Assembly (NCBI GenBank): GCA_964016985.1
Contig: OZ024823.1
Coordinates: 66,546,514-66,610,513 of the forward strand
Direction: 5' to 3'
Source of the DNA: Anodontia alba
Taxonomy: Eukaryota; Mollusca; Bivalvia; Lucinida; Lucinidae
DNA: 64,000 nucleotides
Under the pieces are notes generated by a model, which ran no database searches, had not been told where the DNA came from, and worked only from the letters and a program-made list of their open reading frames with translations. Shown here piece after piece: positions 33,131-44,284 of this stretch. The stretch's first letter is position 1. Every line of letters starts with the position of its first letter. The translations under genes and the position numbers were made by a program.

Positions 33131-33154
33131 ATGTGTGTGTGTGTGTGTGTGTGT
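33131..33154. repeat. (GT)n microsatellite
   Basis: About 12 GT units immediately before the head of a SINE-A copy. Confidence 0.95.
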
Positions 33155-33431
33155 GGCCTCGGTGGCTCAGTTGGATGCGCGTCCAGCTGGAGACCAGGAG
33201 CTTGTGGGTTCGACCCCCGCCGAGGTCGGCAACTTGGATCATGAAATATTTTCTACGGTCATTCTATCCCTTCAAGAAGGGCAGTTGTCAGTTTCTGGCG
33301 AAAGAATGTGCATAATACTGGTTAACCGCTTAGAGGACTAAGCCTGCCCAGTAAACATGTGGTTAGATAAACTGACCGCGCTCGACATGAACCCATTGAG
33401 TTGACTGGGTCGTAAAACCTCCACAAACAAA
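33155..33431 (+). mobile_element. SINE family A, nearly full length
   Basis: The head 'ggcctcggtggctcagttgg' and B box 'ggttcgacccccgc' are intact. The body has a ~20-bp deletion around the 'ctgattcaagaagggcag' site. The tail reads 'gagttgactgggtcgtaaaa' then 'cctccacaaacaaata'. No clear target duplication because of the adjoining GT tract. Confidence 0.88.
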
Positions 33432-33615
33432 TATAGAGCAGATATGAAATTACCGTACGTTATATAGGAAATAAAAATGTCCGATATCGCCACAATATAC
33501 TGTATATTTAATAAACTTCTACCGCAGTTTCACTGCTATTGACAGATTTTCAAGAATACGTTAAATGAATTACCTAGCAACATATAGAATAGAATAGAAT
33601 TTAAGTTACCATTTG

Positions 33616-34398
33616 TGGGCTCAAGAGCTTGAAAAAAGATCCTGAGTACAGATGTACACGGTGCCAGGGAACTGCACGCCCCTTGGATGGCAGACCACAG
33701 AAGGAATTCCAGGTCGGACCTGACAAGCTTGAGGTGGTAGCTTCCTTTTGCTACCTAGGAGACATGCTCTCAGCACAGGTGGCTGTGAACTTCAACCACA
33801 ACACGTGGGAAAACCGCCTGGAAGAAGTTCAAGGATCTGCTACCAGTTCTGTCTTCACACCACCTCTCTTTCAAAACACGTGGCCGTGTGTACAGCTCGA
33901 GTGCGGAGCGCAATGCTCCATGCAAGCGAGACTTGGCCATTGACAAAGCCAAACCTCCAGCGTCTGCAGTGAAATGACAGGGCAATGATCAGACAGATCT
34001 GCAATGTCAGACCGCAAGACATTGTCACCACCAGGTCCAGTGAGCTACTTGTGCGGTTTGGCATTGAGGATCTGGACCTCATTCTGAAGGAGAGAAGACT
34101 CCGATGGTATGGACATGTGGAACGCTCCACTGGTGCAATCAAGACAGCCTTTGACATACAGGTTGATGGAAAGCATGGTCCTGGGAGGCCCAAGATGACA
34201 TGGAAACAGCTGACAGAGAGGGATTGCAGAGAGTGGAAACTCGGCCATCAACCCTCATGATAGACATACCTGGAAATCTGGTGTGATATCTGCCATGCGT
34301 GCAGCAAGCCAGGTATCTGTAAGGTGGCCCACTGGTGTGGATGTTGCCCCTGTACCTGCACGTTAATCAAAAATCCGATTATGATATGATATGATTGT
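33616..34398 (+). mobile_element. LINE-B, second copy (3' fragment)
   Basis: A plus-strand copy of the last ~780 bp of LINE-B, starting at 'gggctcaagagcttgaaaaa' and ending in atgatatgatatgatt. It lacks the pogo-like insertion and so acts as the empty-site reference for 4117-6089. Encoded pieces are YRCTRCQGTARPLDGRPQKE, VASFCYLGDMLSA, MIRQICNVRPQDIVTTRSSE and RRLRWYGHVERSTG. A frameshift near 33777 and a TGA at 33972 break the frame. Confidence 0.88.
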
Positions 34399-34921
34399 TA
34401 AAAAAAAACACAAACAAACAGTATCATCTGAACGTCTGGTCACCGAATACCCTGCTGGCACATTCCCCTACTAATTGGCTCTGTTTAGCTTTGGTTTTGG
34501 AGAAAAAGCATTTCCTTTGCCCGTCTTAAAGTTGTGCTTGCAGAATACACTTATAAAACGGAAAAAATTTCATATTTCTAACGTCATAGCTCTGTTTATG
34601 TTGTGTTCAATTGTTTGTAACAGTTCTGTTTTATTAAAAATGACTTTAGTTCTTGCATACGTCTTAGAACATGTTCTTCGGAGACGATTGTTCTGAGTCG
34701 GCTTGCTAGATTGGGTGACATGAGTTGAATAAAAGGTACTGCTTGCTGTCTGTTTCTTTATACAAGCAAGCAGTGATGGTACAAGCTCAACCATGACATG
34801 AAGACCGTGCAGGTCTAAGTTATGTGATTATTTTCATTTTTATCAGCATGTTGTAAATTATGAAGCTGACAGCATCCCAGAAACATCTCTGAATTCCTGA
34901 AATTTTGAAGATTACTTTATA
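34399..34921. other. No recognised feature
   Basis: No supported gene or repeat apart from a short 'aaaaaaaaacacaaacaaac' tract at the start, which may be an isolated SINE tail. Confidence 0.4.
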
Positions 34922-35032
34922 GTTTTTTTTTTTTGTTTTTTGTTTTGTTTTTTTGTTTGTTTGTTTGTTTTTTGTTTTTTTTTTGTTTTTTTTTTGTTTT
35001 TGTTTTTTTTTGTTTTTTTTGTGTGTGTGTGT
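34922..35032. repeat. T-rich low-complexity tract (TTTTTTG-type)
   Basis: Runs of T broken by single G, ending in a short GT tract. The Phe-rich frame it produces is an artefact of composition. Confidence 0.95.
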
Positions 35033-35141
35033 TAACTTTCTAAATACATGCTTGTTTTTATTTATAAAGTGTTATGTTTATCCTCTGATTGCTTGTGATC
35101 GCGTCTTTTCCATCGTCACCGGCCCAGCGCTCGTCCGTTTA

Positions 35142-35564
35142 TGTGACACGCAGTGTGCAGTATCTTGCAAATCAGTTTTGGTCTCGTTAAAAAAAAGGAA
35201 TTCCTTCAGAACTTGCAAAAATGGGAGCAAATGGTCTGATGTGCGTCGCAACATGTGTGTGGGAGATATCGTCCTCATAAATGAGGAAAACAACCCAAGA
35301 AGTCAGTGGCACATGGGACGCGTTAGGGCATACATTTATGTAGATAGATTTGTACGAAAAACAAAACTCATAGTAGGAACATCTTCATTGAACAGCAAGG
35401 GTGAACGTATAGATGCTATCAAGTACCTAGATCGCCCAATCCATAAGTTAGTACTGCTTCTTGAAAGTCAGGGCCGGTTCCCCAACAAGGAGAATAATTT
35501 TATTGTATGCTACCAGAAATATATTAAATTGCTTTGTAACTATTTGTCCATTCCGGTGCCGTGA
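35142..35564 (+). pseudogene. BEL/Pao retrotransposon integrase C-terminal (DUF5641-like) relic
   Basis: The segment RSVQYLANQFWSR begins it. After a frameshift in an A-run near 35190 comes SKWSDVRRNMCVGDIVLINE, NPRSQWHMGRVRAYIY and, near the end, YLDRPIHKLVLLLE. This is the pattern of the domain following the integrase in BEL/Pao polyproteins (VGDIVL..., W.xGRV..., RPIxKLVLL). It ends at TGA 35562-35564. Nothing upstream of ~35140 matches, so the copy is 5'-truncated. The putative 3' LTR begins 70 bp downstream. Confidence 0.82.
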
Positions 35565-35620
35565 CCAGAATTTTAGTTCAGTTAATGTATGTTTAATGTA
35601 AAACAAGTAAAGATACTTCT

Positions 35621-35660
35621 TTTAGGGGAGCCATGTGACAGCGCCTCTTTGTTGAGTCCC
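35621..35660 (+). repeat. Polypurine tract and start of putative BEL/Pao 3' LTR
   Basis: 'tttaggggagcca' looks like a polypurine tract and is followed by TGTGACAGCGCCTC at 35634, a normal TG start for an LTR. The LTR end was not located; sequence to about 35940 has no second copy in the window to compare with. Confidence 0.5.
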
Positions 35661-36037
35661 GAGTTTTATTACAATGGGTTATACTGATTTCATAATTCGT
35701 TACATAAATACAACAGTATCGTAGTAAGGGATCCGCCATTACCAGATAACCTGTGTATTGAGCTAAATTTGGTGCATTTACATTATTTCTGCATTATCTT
35801 TCACGTATGAAAGTTTTATTGTCATGAATATTATTTGATGGTTCCAATTTTCCGTAAAATATAAATACACGTACAATTGGTTTAAACAGATTTTATTATC
35901 CAAATATTACATAACACTATACATTGTAGCACATAAGAAATAGGATCAGAACGAAAGTATGACTACTTATTTAGTTCTTCTCCTTAACAATTACAGTTGT
36001 ACAAATAGTGACGGAAACAAGAATTCCGCGGAAGGCG
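35661..36037. other. Probable remainder of LTR and flank
   Basis: AT-rich with several possible TATA-like stretches but no landmark that fixes the LTR end. Confidence 0.35.
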
Positions 36038-37981
36038 TCATCGCACCTGCTGGCGCAAAAGTCACAGGAGCCTCAATCAGAATGTGGTTATTAAATAAGT
36101 TTATTTCATTCTTAACAGTGCTTACTTGGAAAACTGGGTTGAAAAAAATGTAGACAAAGTGCCTAGAGGGGCACATATATTCCAGGCCAGTCCCATTCCC
36201 TCTAATGGCTATATCTTCAGCACTGACTTTTCGTATCATACAGCCCAATGATAATGGAACGTTGACGTAAAATGTGTAAAAGCCACTGGAGCATGAAATA
36301 TAGGTCAAGGTCACGGGTCAAGGTACCTGCTAACTCAGTACATCAAGGAGAAGCACAATGCAAGGTAAGGTGGTTGTAGGCCTTATAGTTGAGGAGTTAT
36401 CAAACATCAATGTAAAATGTGTCAAATATAGGTCAAGGTCACTGGGTCAAGGTACCTGCCAAGCCAGGGTGAAGCACTATGCAAGGTTTAGTGGTTGTAG
36501 GTCTTATATTTGAGGAGATACCGAACATCAATATAAAATGTGTCCAAGTCACTGGAGTGCACAATATAGGTCAAGGTACCTGTCGAGTCAGTACATCGAG
36601 AAGAAGTGCTATATAAGGTTTGGTGGTTGAAGGCCTTACAGTTGAGGACATATGGAAGGGTGACCTAAAAGGTGTAAAAGTCAATGGAGTGTGAAATATA
36701 GGTCAAGGTCACCAAGTCAAGGTACCTGCAGAGTCCGTACATTGAGGGTGCAAGGTTTGATGGTTGTAGGCCTTATAGTTGAGGAGATATTGAACGTTGA
36801 CGTAAATGTGTAAAAGGCACTGAAGCTCAAAATATAGGTCAAGGTCACCGGGTCAAGATACCTGCCAAGTCAGTACATATAGGAGAAGCACTATGCAAGG
36901 TTTGGTGGCTAGAGGTCTTACACTTGAGGAGATCTGGAACGTTGATGTAAATTATGTCAAAGTCACTGCAGCCAAAATATAGGTCAAGGTCACCAGGTCA
37001 AGGTATCTGCTAAGTCAGTACATTGAGGAGAAGCACTTTGCAAGGTTTGATGGTTGTAGGCCTTATATGTGAGGAGATATCGAACGTCGACGCAAAATAT
37101 GTCAAAGTCACTGGAGCGCAAAATATAGGTCAAGGTCACCGGGTCAAGGTACCTGCCAAGTCTGTACATCTAGAAGAAGCACTATGCAAGGTTTGGTAGT
37201 TGTATGCCTTATAGTTGAGAAGATCTGGAATTTCAACGTAAATTGTGTCAAAGTCAATGGAGCGCAAAATATAGGTCAAGGTCACTGGGTCAACATATCT
37301 GCCAAGTCAGGAGGTCAGGGAGATGTGTCATGCAAGGAATGATGGTTGTTGTAGAATTGTAGTTGATTAGAATACTAACTTTGACATAAATGTCGAACTT
37401 CGACATAACAGAACTGTTAAGAGACAGACGGACGGACGAATGGAAAAGCGGGCACCTATGTCGCAAAGTCAGGAGGTCAGGGAGATATTTCATACAAGGT
37501 TTGATGGTTGTTTAGTCTTGTAGTTGATTAGAATACTAACTTTGACATAAATGTCGAACTTCGACATAACAGAACTGTTAAGAGACGGACAGATGGACAG
37601 ACGAACAGACAGACGAATGGAAAAGTTGGCACCTGTGTCGCAAAGTCTGGAGGTCAGGGAGATGTTTCATGCAAGGTTTGATGGTTGTTTAGTCTTGTAG
37701 TTGATTAAAATACTAACTTTGACATAAATGTCGAACTTCGACATAAATGTTGACAGACGGACGGACGAATGGACAGACATACGGAAAAGCGGACGCCTAT
37801 GTTGCAAAGTCAGGAGGTCAGGGAGATGTTTCGTGCAAGGTTTGATGGTTGTTTAGTCTTGTAGTTGATTAGAATACTAACTTTGACATAAATGTCGAAC
37901 GTCGACATAAATGTTGACAGACGGACTGACGGACAGAAAATCGGACGCCTATATCGCACCCTGCTACAAGCAGGTGCGATA
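36038..37981. mobile_element. Array element with ~143-bp and ~170-bp units (pearl-like, reverse orientation)
   Basis: Its right end is a hairpin, atcgcaccctgc-tacaa-gcaggtgcgat (37953-37980). Matching tcatcgcacctgct lies at the left end (36039). About eight ~143-bp units ('aaatataggtcaaggtcac' near 36296, 36424, 36571, 36707, 36830, 36975, 37124, 37268) are followed by four ~170-bp units ('caggaggtcagggagatg'). The latter hold GACGGACGGACG microsatellites, the complement of the GTCC tracts in the other array elements. Confidence 0.8.
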
Positions 37982-38340
37982 AAAATGTTAAACAATATGG
38001 ATCTCAATTTGTGAATGTGAATTAAAGATGCAGAATTAAAAGAAGAAAAAAAAAAACACAAACAAACAAATATAAAAAAAATAATATAAAAAGCAATGAT
38101 AAGATAACGAAAGCAAAAAAAAAAAATATACTGGAAATGACACAAGGTCAGAATATCAATTAAAGAGCCATAACTGTTAACTGGTTCATACTAATGCCAC
38201 TTCTAAGGCTGACAATATCAGTCGTAGAAGTCGCTTTAATATATCACAAGACCTTAGGGATTTTAATAAGAACAAATGGGGGGATAAGGGTAGCGCTTCC
38301 CTGGTAAGTATCCCACAGAATCTACTAACTTTTCAATAGA
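37982..38340. other. A-rich filler
   Basis: Poly(A)-containing sequence next to the LINE-C 3' end; part may be its 3' UTR on the other strand. No gene recognised. Confidence 0.4.
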
Positions 38341-38382
38341 GAGTTTCATGTACAGAACATTTTATTTAAATGGCTTCAACAG

Positions 38383-40144
38383 TTAAAAGCGTTTTGTGTC
38401 GCTTATATACTTTCGGACTTTTTCGAATATAAGAACATTTGTTGTGTATGGTAAAGAGGCATCTCCATATAGTAGAAGATTAAGCGATATTGTTTGATAC
38501 TCTGATACAGCGTTAAAGAGTTCATTTCTTTGTGCGGTGTAAAACGGACAACAAAGTAGATATTGGTGCGAATTTTCTACCTGTCCACAGCGGCAAAATG
38601 GAGATTCAGTTATATTTTTGGAGTAGAGATCGCTGTTTAAGCTGCTACATTGTGTTCGGAGACGTGTATGCAAGATCTGTGTTTTCCTATTGCCTGTATA
38701 GAAATATTTTGGAATAGACGTTCTTTTGCGGTTTAAATAATTCTTGAAAGAAGTAACCGAACTGGAACGTTTTGCTTCATCGGACAAGTCGTTCCATTTT
38801 CTTATCACAGATGGTAGAAAAGACTGAAAATATAGATTAGTTCTAGCGTGAATAGATTGTAGGTTATCTGCATTTCGGAGGCTGTATTGGGATAGATTGT
38901 TTATTGACTGTGGTACCAAAGAAGAAAGATAAGACGGAGTTAAGTCATTATACATTTTGTAGAACATGGCGAGTTTATGATTTTCCCGTCTCTTTTCTAG
39001 TGTAACCCAGCCAGTTTCTTGGTACAGAGCATTGAGAGATACAAGTTTGGTTGTTCCAGTGGCAATTCGTGCGGCTTCGATTTGGATTTTCTCAATTTCT
39101 TGTTTTTCAAATTGTGTGCAGTTGTCCCATACTATATCCCCGTATTCAAGTACGGGCCTTATAAAAGTTGTAAATATTATTTCTAGAGAACTCCTATCCA
39201 ACTTAAACTTGAGTTTTCGCATAATATTAATCCTGTTCCATGCCTTTTTAGTTATGTAATCAATATGTTGGTGCCAAGTGCAGTCGTTGGACAGAATCAA
39301 GCCTAGGTGTTTATGAGATGACACTTCAGCTATTTGTACTTCTTGCATAAACAGGGGTGGGTGAACAGGCTTGTTTAGTTTCCGAGATATCAGCATTGAT
39401 TCGGTTTTGATCGGATTGAAGTCAGCTAACCAGTTGTTTGCCCAGATAGAAATTTTTGAAAGGTCTGAGTTAAGGCAAACAGCAGATGTAATAGGATTTT
39501 CAACAATAATGTAGAGGCTAGTATCGTCAGCGAACAGGCGAATGTTGGAGCCAATTTCAGCGACTATGTCATTAATGTAGATTAAGAAAAGTATTGGCCC
39601 GAGTATGGAGCCTTGCGGCACTCCAGCAAGAATATACGTCCAGTCTGACGCGACACCAGGAAGTATAACGCGTTGTTTTCTTTCAGCTAAATAATCTGTA
39701 AACGATTTGAGAAGTTCTCCCTGAACACCTGCTGCCTTAAGTTTGTGTAAAAGCCCTGCGTGCCATACACGATCAAATGCTTTCCTGATGTCGCAGAAGA
39801 CAACTCTAACTTCTTTGCCCATGTCTAAGGCTTGATAGAATGTATTGTACAAGAAAGTGAGTTGGTTTACAGTGGAGTCTCCTTGTATGAACCCGGACTG
39901 TAAAGATGATAGAACGTTATTATCTCGAAGATGATTGTATAAGTGCTTGAATATAAGCCTTTCAAATACTTTGTTTTCAGAGTTTAGCAAAGAAATGGGT
40001 CTGTAATTACTTACTAATGAGGGATCATCTTTTTTATGAATAGGGCATATGTTTGCTTCTTTCCATTGTCTTGGTACTTCACCTTGACTGAGGGATCGGT
40101 TAAAGAGGACACATAGTGGAAAAGCTAGTTCTTTTGACAGTTCT
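38383..40144 (-). pseudogene. LINE-C reverse transcriptase and C-terminal Cys/His motif
   Basis: One uninterrupted frame runs from the insertion point (40144) to the stop at 38383. It begins LSKELAFPLCVLFNRSLSQG and YRPISLLNSENKVFERLI, so the apparent start near 39990 is a Leu codon, not a start. RT motifs: LQSGFIQGDSTVNQL, VFCDIRKAFDRVWHAGLL with the catalytic Asp, AGVPQGSILGPILFLIYIND and RLFADDTSLYI. The C-terminal part has CRCGQVENSHQYLLCCPFY, a CxC...H...C motif seen at the end of CR1-group proteins. The upstream half of the gene lies at 43561-45252. Confidence 0.9.
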
Positions 40145-40407
40145 CAGGGTTCTCGGGGACGCAGAATCCTGCGTCCCGGGACGCATAAATCATGGTCCGG
40201 ACTCCTAAAAATTTCCAAAGCCGAGTCCGCCGGACGCATGTTTTTTTCCCGTGGGACTACTACTAATTATGATCGGATTATTTGACTGAAGTCTAAAGTC
40301 CGCCACGTGTTATTCGTACCGTCGGTAGCATCTTAAAAGAACAGTAGTAATCTGCCGCGTGTTTTTCACACCTGCGACAAGTACCGTTATTTGCTAAGCA
40401 AGAGCTA

Positions 40408-42120
40408 CCGTATTAATCCGCCTATAAGACGGGGATTTTTCCAAAAAAAACAGCCCCCAAAAATCCAGACCCGTCTTATAATCAAGGTCTTTGGCCATAT
40501 CGGTATTTTCGGCAAAGTCCGGTGGTGCCACGTGGTCACGGAAAATGCCGATCTTCGAAACCGGTAGAAGGATATAATGTTTACCTTCGTCCCTTGACAG
40601 AAATAGCAGCAAGGTAATTTTTTAGGTGAAGTACCGAATTTTTCTGTGTATTACTCGCACCCGTGTATAACACGCACTGAATATTTGCTAAATAGTTTTG
40701 AAATAAAAAAAAAAGATGTTCCTATGTGAAACACGAAGAATTTATCCGTGCATTATTTACTAAGTTATAAAACTTTACTAAGTGTCAAATTTCACTAGCA
40801 CTGAGTTGAAAATGGCCGAACTCGGAAGGTTTAGAGTAGAAACAGGCCGAATTTACGATAATGCTAACTGAATTTTCATTGTGCAGCTCTGTTACCATGG
40901 GCCTCAGGCAACTTGATGTAGTGTAGGCAGTTCTTTGCTTCCCCACTGCAGACGCTATGATAATAAAAATGTAGTTATTTCTTTTGTGTTCTCATAATTA
41001 ACACCTTCTTTGTGTCACTTTCTTAACTGAGACGTGAAATTATCAACTCAGTGCCTCAGGGCAATGCAAACAACAACTAAAGTCGATTAATTGTCATTCT
41101 GACTGCCAATTAACCAATTAAGTGCACAGATGTATGCTGGTAGTTTTTTTGTTTTTTTTTCTTTATCATAAACATTGTTTATTTCAAACAATTTTTTTGT
41201 TAAGTTGGAAGAAAAGTTTAAAAAAAAAAGAAAAAGATAAACATATGGTAAGAAAATAAAAGATAAAATGCAAATGACCGATCTACCTACCTCAAAAGCC
41301 CAGTTGGTTTTGTTTATTACCAATAATTTTAATAATTGCAAAAAATTAAATACTTTTTTATTTTTCAATGTATGATCGTTCGTGCCAATATTTATGTTCT
41401 ACCAAATTTATTTCCTATTTTGAACTACAATAAATCAGTTGTGCAGGCTGATTTATTCAAGTTACGGTGTGAGACTTGTCAAAGTCCGGTAATCAATACA
41501 GATTCATATGCATTTGCCTGTTTGAGTAGTCTCCCTTTGAAGAGATCACATGATCAGCAAAATAAAAAAGCGTAAACAAAAAGAGCATGGACATGAAAAG
41601 GATATCAAATTACTGCAAATCAGATCGAGTTGCTTGTTTTGAGCTGCCAGAACCCTGGTATGGGCGAGATAGGTATAAAAATCATGAATATCTTATAGCA
41701 ATCATTCTGTTTCGCATTTTTAACGAGCGATCGTGAATGTCATGAGTTTTCGCGACCGATTATCTTGGCGATTTCTGTCCCGATTTTGGTGTTCCTATAA
41801 ATAATACACATCGGATTTTTATAAACGTTTTCTGGGTAAATAAGGTGCGTGTTATACACAGTTAAATACGGTATGCATGCTTGTAAGTGGTGTTGGAAGT
41901 TTTTTTAATTGCTGCTCTATGATAAATTCACTTACAAATCTGACCAATCATCGCCGATGTCTTAATGTACTTCAGGAATTTCTGAGTGGCAGAGAATATC
42001 TCCGACAGGCGACTTTTTTAACTCGTCTTATAATTAAGTAAAAGCAAAATCCTGCCTGGGAAGGGCCCCAAAACAGCCCCCGTCTTATAAACAAATCGTC
42101 TTATAGGCGGATTAATACGG
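40408..42120. mobile_element. TA-flanked TIR element, 1,713 bp (pogo-like), nested
   Basis: The termini are ccgtattaatccgcctataa then gac, and the perfect inverse ending attaatacgg. TA duplications at 40406-40407 and 42121-42122. 'cagcccccaaaaatccagacccgtcttataa' -type sequence near the left is mirrored by 'cagcccccgtcttataa' near the right, extending the TIRs. It carries another TA element at 40634. No transposase recognised. Confidence 0.88.
40634..41871. mobile_element. TA-flanked TIR element, 1,238 bp (pogo-like), innermost
   Basis: The left end is ccgaatttttctgtgtatta followed by ctcgcac. The right end is the inverse of ccgtatttaactgtgtataa followed by cacgcac. TIRs are ~28 bp with a few mismatches. 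TA duplications at 40632-40633 and 41872-41873. Interior is AT-rich with no transposase. It is inserted in the 1,713-bp element, so is younger than it. Confidence 0.85.
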
Positions 42121-43346
42121 TAGTTAAACAGGTGTTGGCTGTTCACACTTCAGCGATCGAGTAATTAAAGCATGCAACTGACACCGGTATGCGACCCTTT
42201 CCCTCACTGTGTATTGCTTGCACCGACGACTGATTCATCGAAAACGCACACGCAGGTGTCATGCTTGAGGCTGGCGTTTTTTGGGGTTTTTTTTGTTGTT
42301 TTTTTTGTTATTAATAGATTTTTTTTTCCATTTCAAAATTTTCGGACGCTGAATTTTCATCACTAACATAAAAAAAACACGCTTACTGTTTTCAGTTAAA
42401 AAGCCGACAAATGTACCGTATCCCTTGGCGAGATAACAGTCTGCGCATCTAAACGGTTATTAAAAAAAAAAAAAAAAATTCTAAGTCCCATCGAATCTAT
42501 CCCGTAGGCCCTGTGAGTCTAATAATAACCCAAAGAGTCTAATAGGACAGCTCAGATGCACCCCGGACGACGGGATACAATTTGGGACTGTTCTAGTATA
42601 AGTTACATTTTCCATTACGTCCGCATGAAGAAAGCGCGTGCTCCTAACGGTAGCGCGTGCTCGTAAGGGTAACGTCATTTGACAGCATGGTGGGAAACCT
42701 TTTTGGGAGAAAACTGAACTATTTCCATGTTGCATTGTAGAGCATTTTCTTGTAAGAAATGCATATGAATCAGACACATATTTAAAAAAAAAAACTAAAT
42801 TATCAAGACTTTCACGGCAAATCAAAGCAGCAGATCGAAATTTCAGCTGGTGAAGAAGTCCCGGACATTTTTTTCGTAGCGTGTATTGATCACAGCACGG
42901 TGCAAATGTAAACATTGAAATGACGTTTTGCGGGAGTCCATGATCAGAATGTGCGGATAGATTGCATATATAAGTTTGTGATAGAATATAACGGAGCTTT
43001 CGTTGGTTTTGATTAAAATAGTTTTCACTCAGAACACTCGAGATCACTTAACAGACAGCGACGAACGGTGGGGTATTGAATTTAAGTGCGACGATCTTTA
43101 CCATGCAAGTAAAACAGGATTGTCATGTCTCCCTGATCTGCAAAGATGTCTCTAGTTCCCCATGAGGGAGATATGACGTCATCCTAATTTCTGGGCCAAC
43201 TCCGTTGAATTAACAACATCAGGATGTGTGATAAGACTACCAGTTGGTTACCTGCATGGTTCGGAATAATACATAAATTAATGCAAAGCACCATAAAAAA
43301 GTATATGAAAATAAGGAAATTGATTCTCCATCAGGTATTTTATAGA

Positions 43347-43420
43347 ATGAAGTTACCGGGGACATGCTCACTATCAAAGGAGAATGAAGTTACCGGGGAC
43401 ATGCTCACTATCAAAGGAGA
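43347..43420. repeat. Two-copy tandem repeat, ~36 bp
   Basis: 'gaatgaagttaccggggaca' followed by 'tgctcactatcaaagga' occurs twice in a row near the right end of the 3,416-bp element. Confidence 0.85.
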
Positions 43421-43560
43421 GTCATGAAAACAAAAAAAAATAATAATAATGGGACTCCTATTTTGGGGGGAGTGGGACTCCTACTTTTTGGCTGGGACTC
43501 CTACTTTTTACAAAAAGGGAGTCCCGGACTCCTACTTTTAAAATCCTAGTGAGAACCCTG

Positions 43561-44284
43561 GTTCTTTAAGAATGCGATTGCTTAATCCGTTTGGACCAGA
43601 TGCTTTTCCAATCGGTAGTGATTTTAGGACAGATTCGACTTCTAAAGGGGTGAGGATGATAGAATTTAAAGTAGATTCGATATTATATGGAGGTAAAGCT
43701 TCCATGGAAGTTCAGCGTTACTATCATCTAAAAGGGTTTGTTCCTTAAAATAATTATTAAGTAGATTATCCTTGTCTTGCTCATCAGTATATATACGTCC
43801 ATTGCTTTCCAGAGATGGGATAACGAGGTGGCAGTGGGAGATATCACAGTTTTTAGAGTGGACCACCAGTCTTTAGAAGTGAGGGAATCAGACTTCAGCT
43901 TCTTAGGGATATTTTCATCACATGTTCTTTTCGAGACTTTCATCAACGAGACTACTTTGTTTCTGAGTTTCCTGAATTTATCCCAATGGTACTGCAAATC
44001 AGTTTGTTTAGCTTTTCTATAAGCCCTTTTGCGTTTTCTAATATATCGTTTGATAAATGTAGTTATCCAGGGTGGATCGGAAGGTCTAACTTTTATGTTT
44101 TTATTTGGGATGCATAATTTTGATATGGATAGTATGTAATCAGTGACATTCTTTGCATGTGTGTTTATGTCATTATCTTCTAGGGATACCCATGCAGTCA
44201 GTAGATGCAGCTTTATTGCATAATAGGTTATAATCCCCTTGATCGTATTTCCATATATGCCGGGTAAAGGATTTTGACTTGGGT
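43561..44284 (-). pseudogene. LINE-C linker between endonuclease and RT, frameshifted
   Basis: Minus-strand pieces read YHWDKFRKLRNKVVSLMKVS, SKDWWSTLKTVIS, then in another frame LESNGRIYTDEQDKDNLLNN. Last comes LPIGKASGPNGLSNRILK up to the insertion point. GKASGPNGL is the usual motif just before the RT fingers of LINE proteins. Frame changes occur near 43800 and 43700. Confidence 0.8.

Larger units (their letters stand above)
40145..43560. mobile_element. Non-autonomous TIR element, 3,416 bp, 5-bp target duplication
   Basis: The termini are cagggttctc and the perfect inverse gagaaccctg. It is flanked by GTTCT at 40140-40144 and 43561-43565; the LINE-C coding frame continues across if element plus one GTTCT are removed. 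Just inside the right end, 'gggactcctactttttg' and 'gagtcccggactcctac' recur; inside the left, 'cctgcgtcccgggacgc' is palindromic. A CAGGG terminus resembles hAT-type elements, which usually give 8 bp, so the superfamily is open. No transposase frame. It hosts two nested TA elements. Confidence 0.88.

Noticed and set aside
34953..35141. Phe-rich N-terminus ahead of the BEL/Pao relic
   Set aside because: Produced by T-rich low-complexity DNA; the real similarity starts near 35142.
38383..39990. A complete 535-aa protein with start at 39990
   Set aside because: The codon there is Leu inside the conserved SLLNSENK block; the frame continues upstream to the insertion point, so it is only part of LINE-C.
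42481..43047. 188-codon open frame on the minus strand inside the 3,416-bp element
   Set aside because: It gives no transposase motif or other domain. It may be captured sequence but nothing supports coding.
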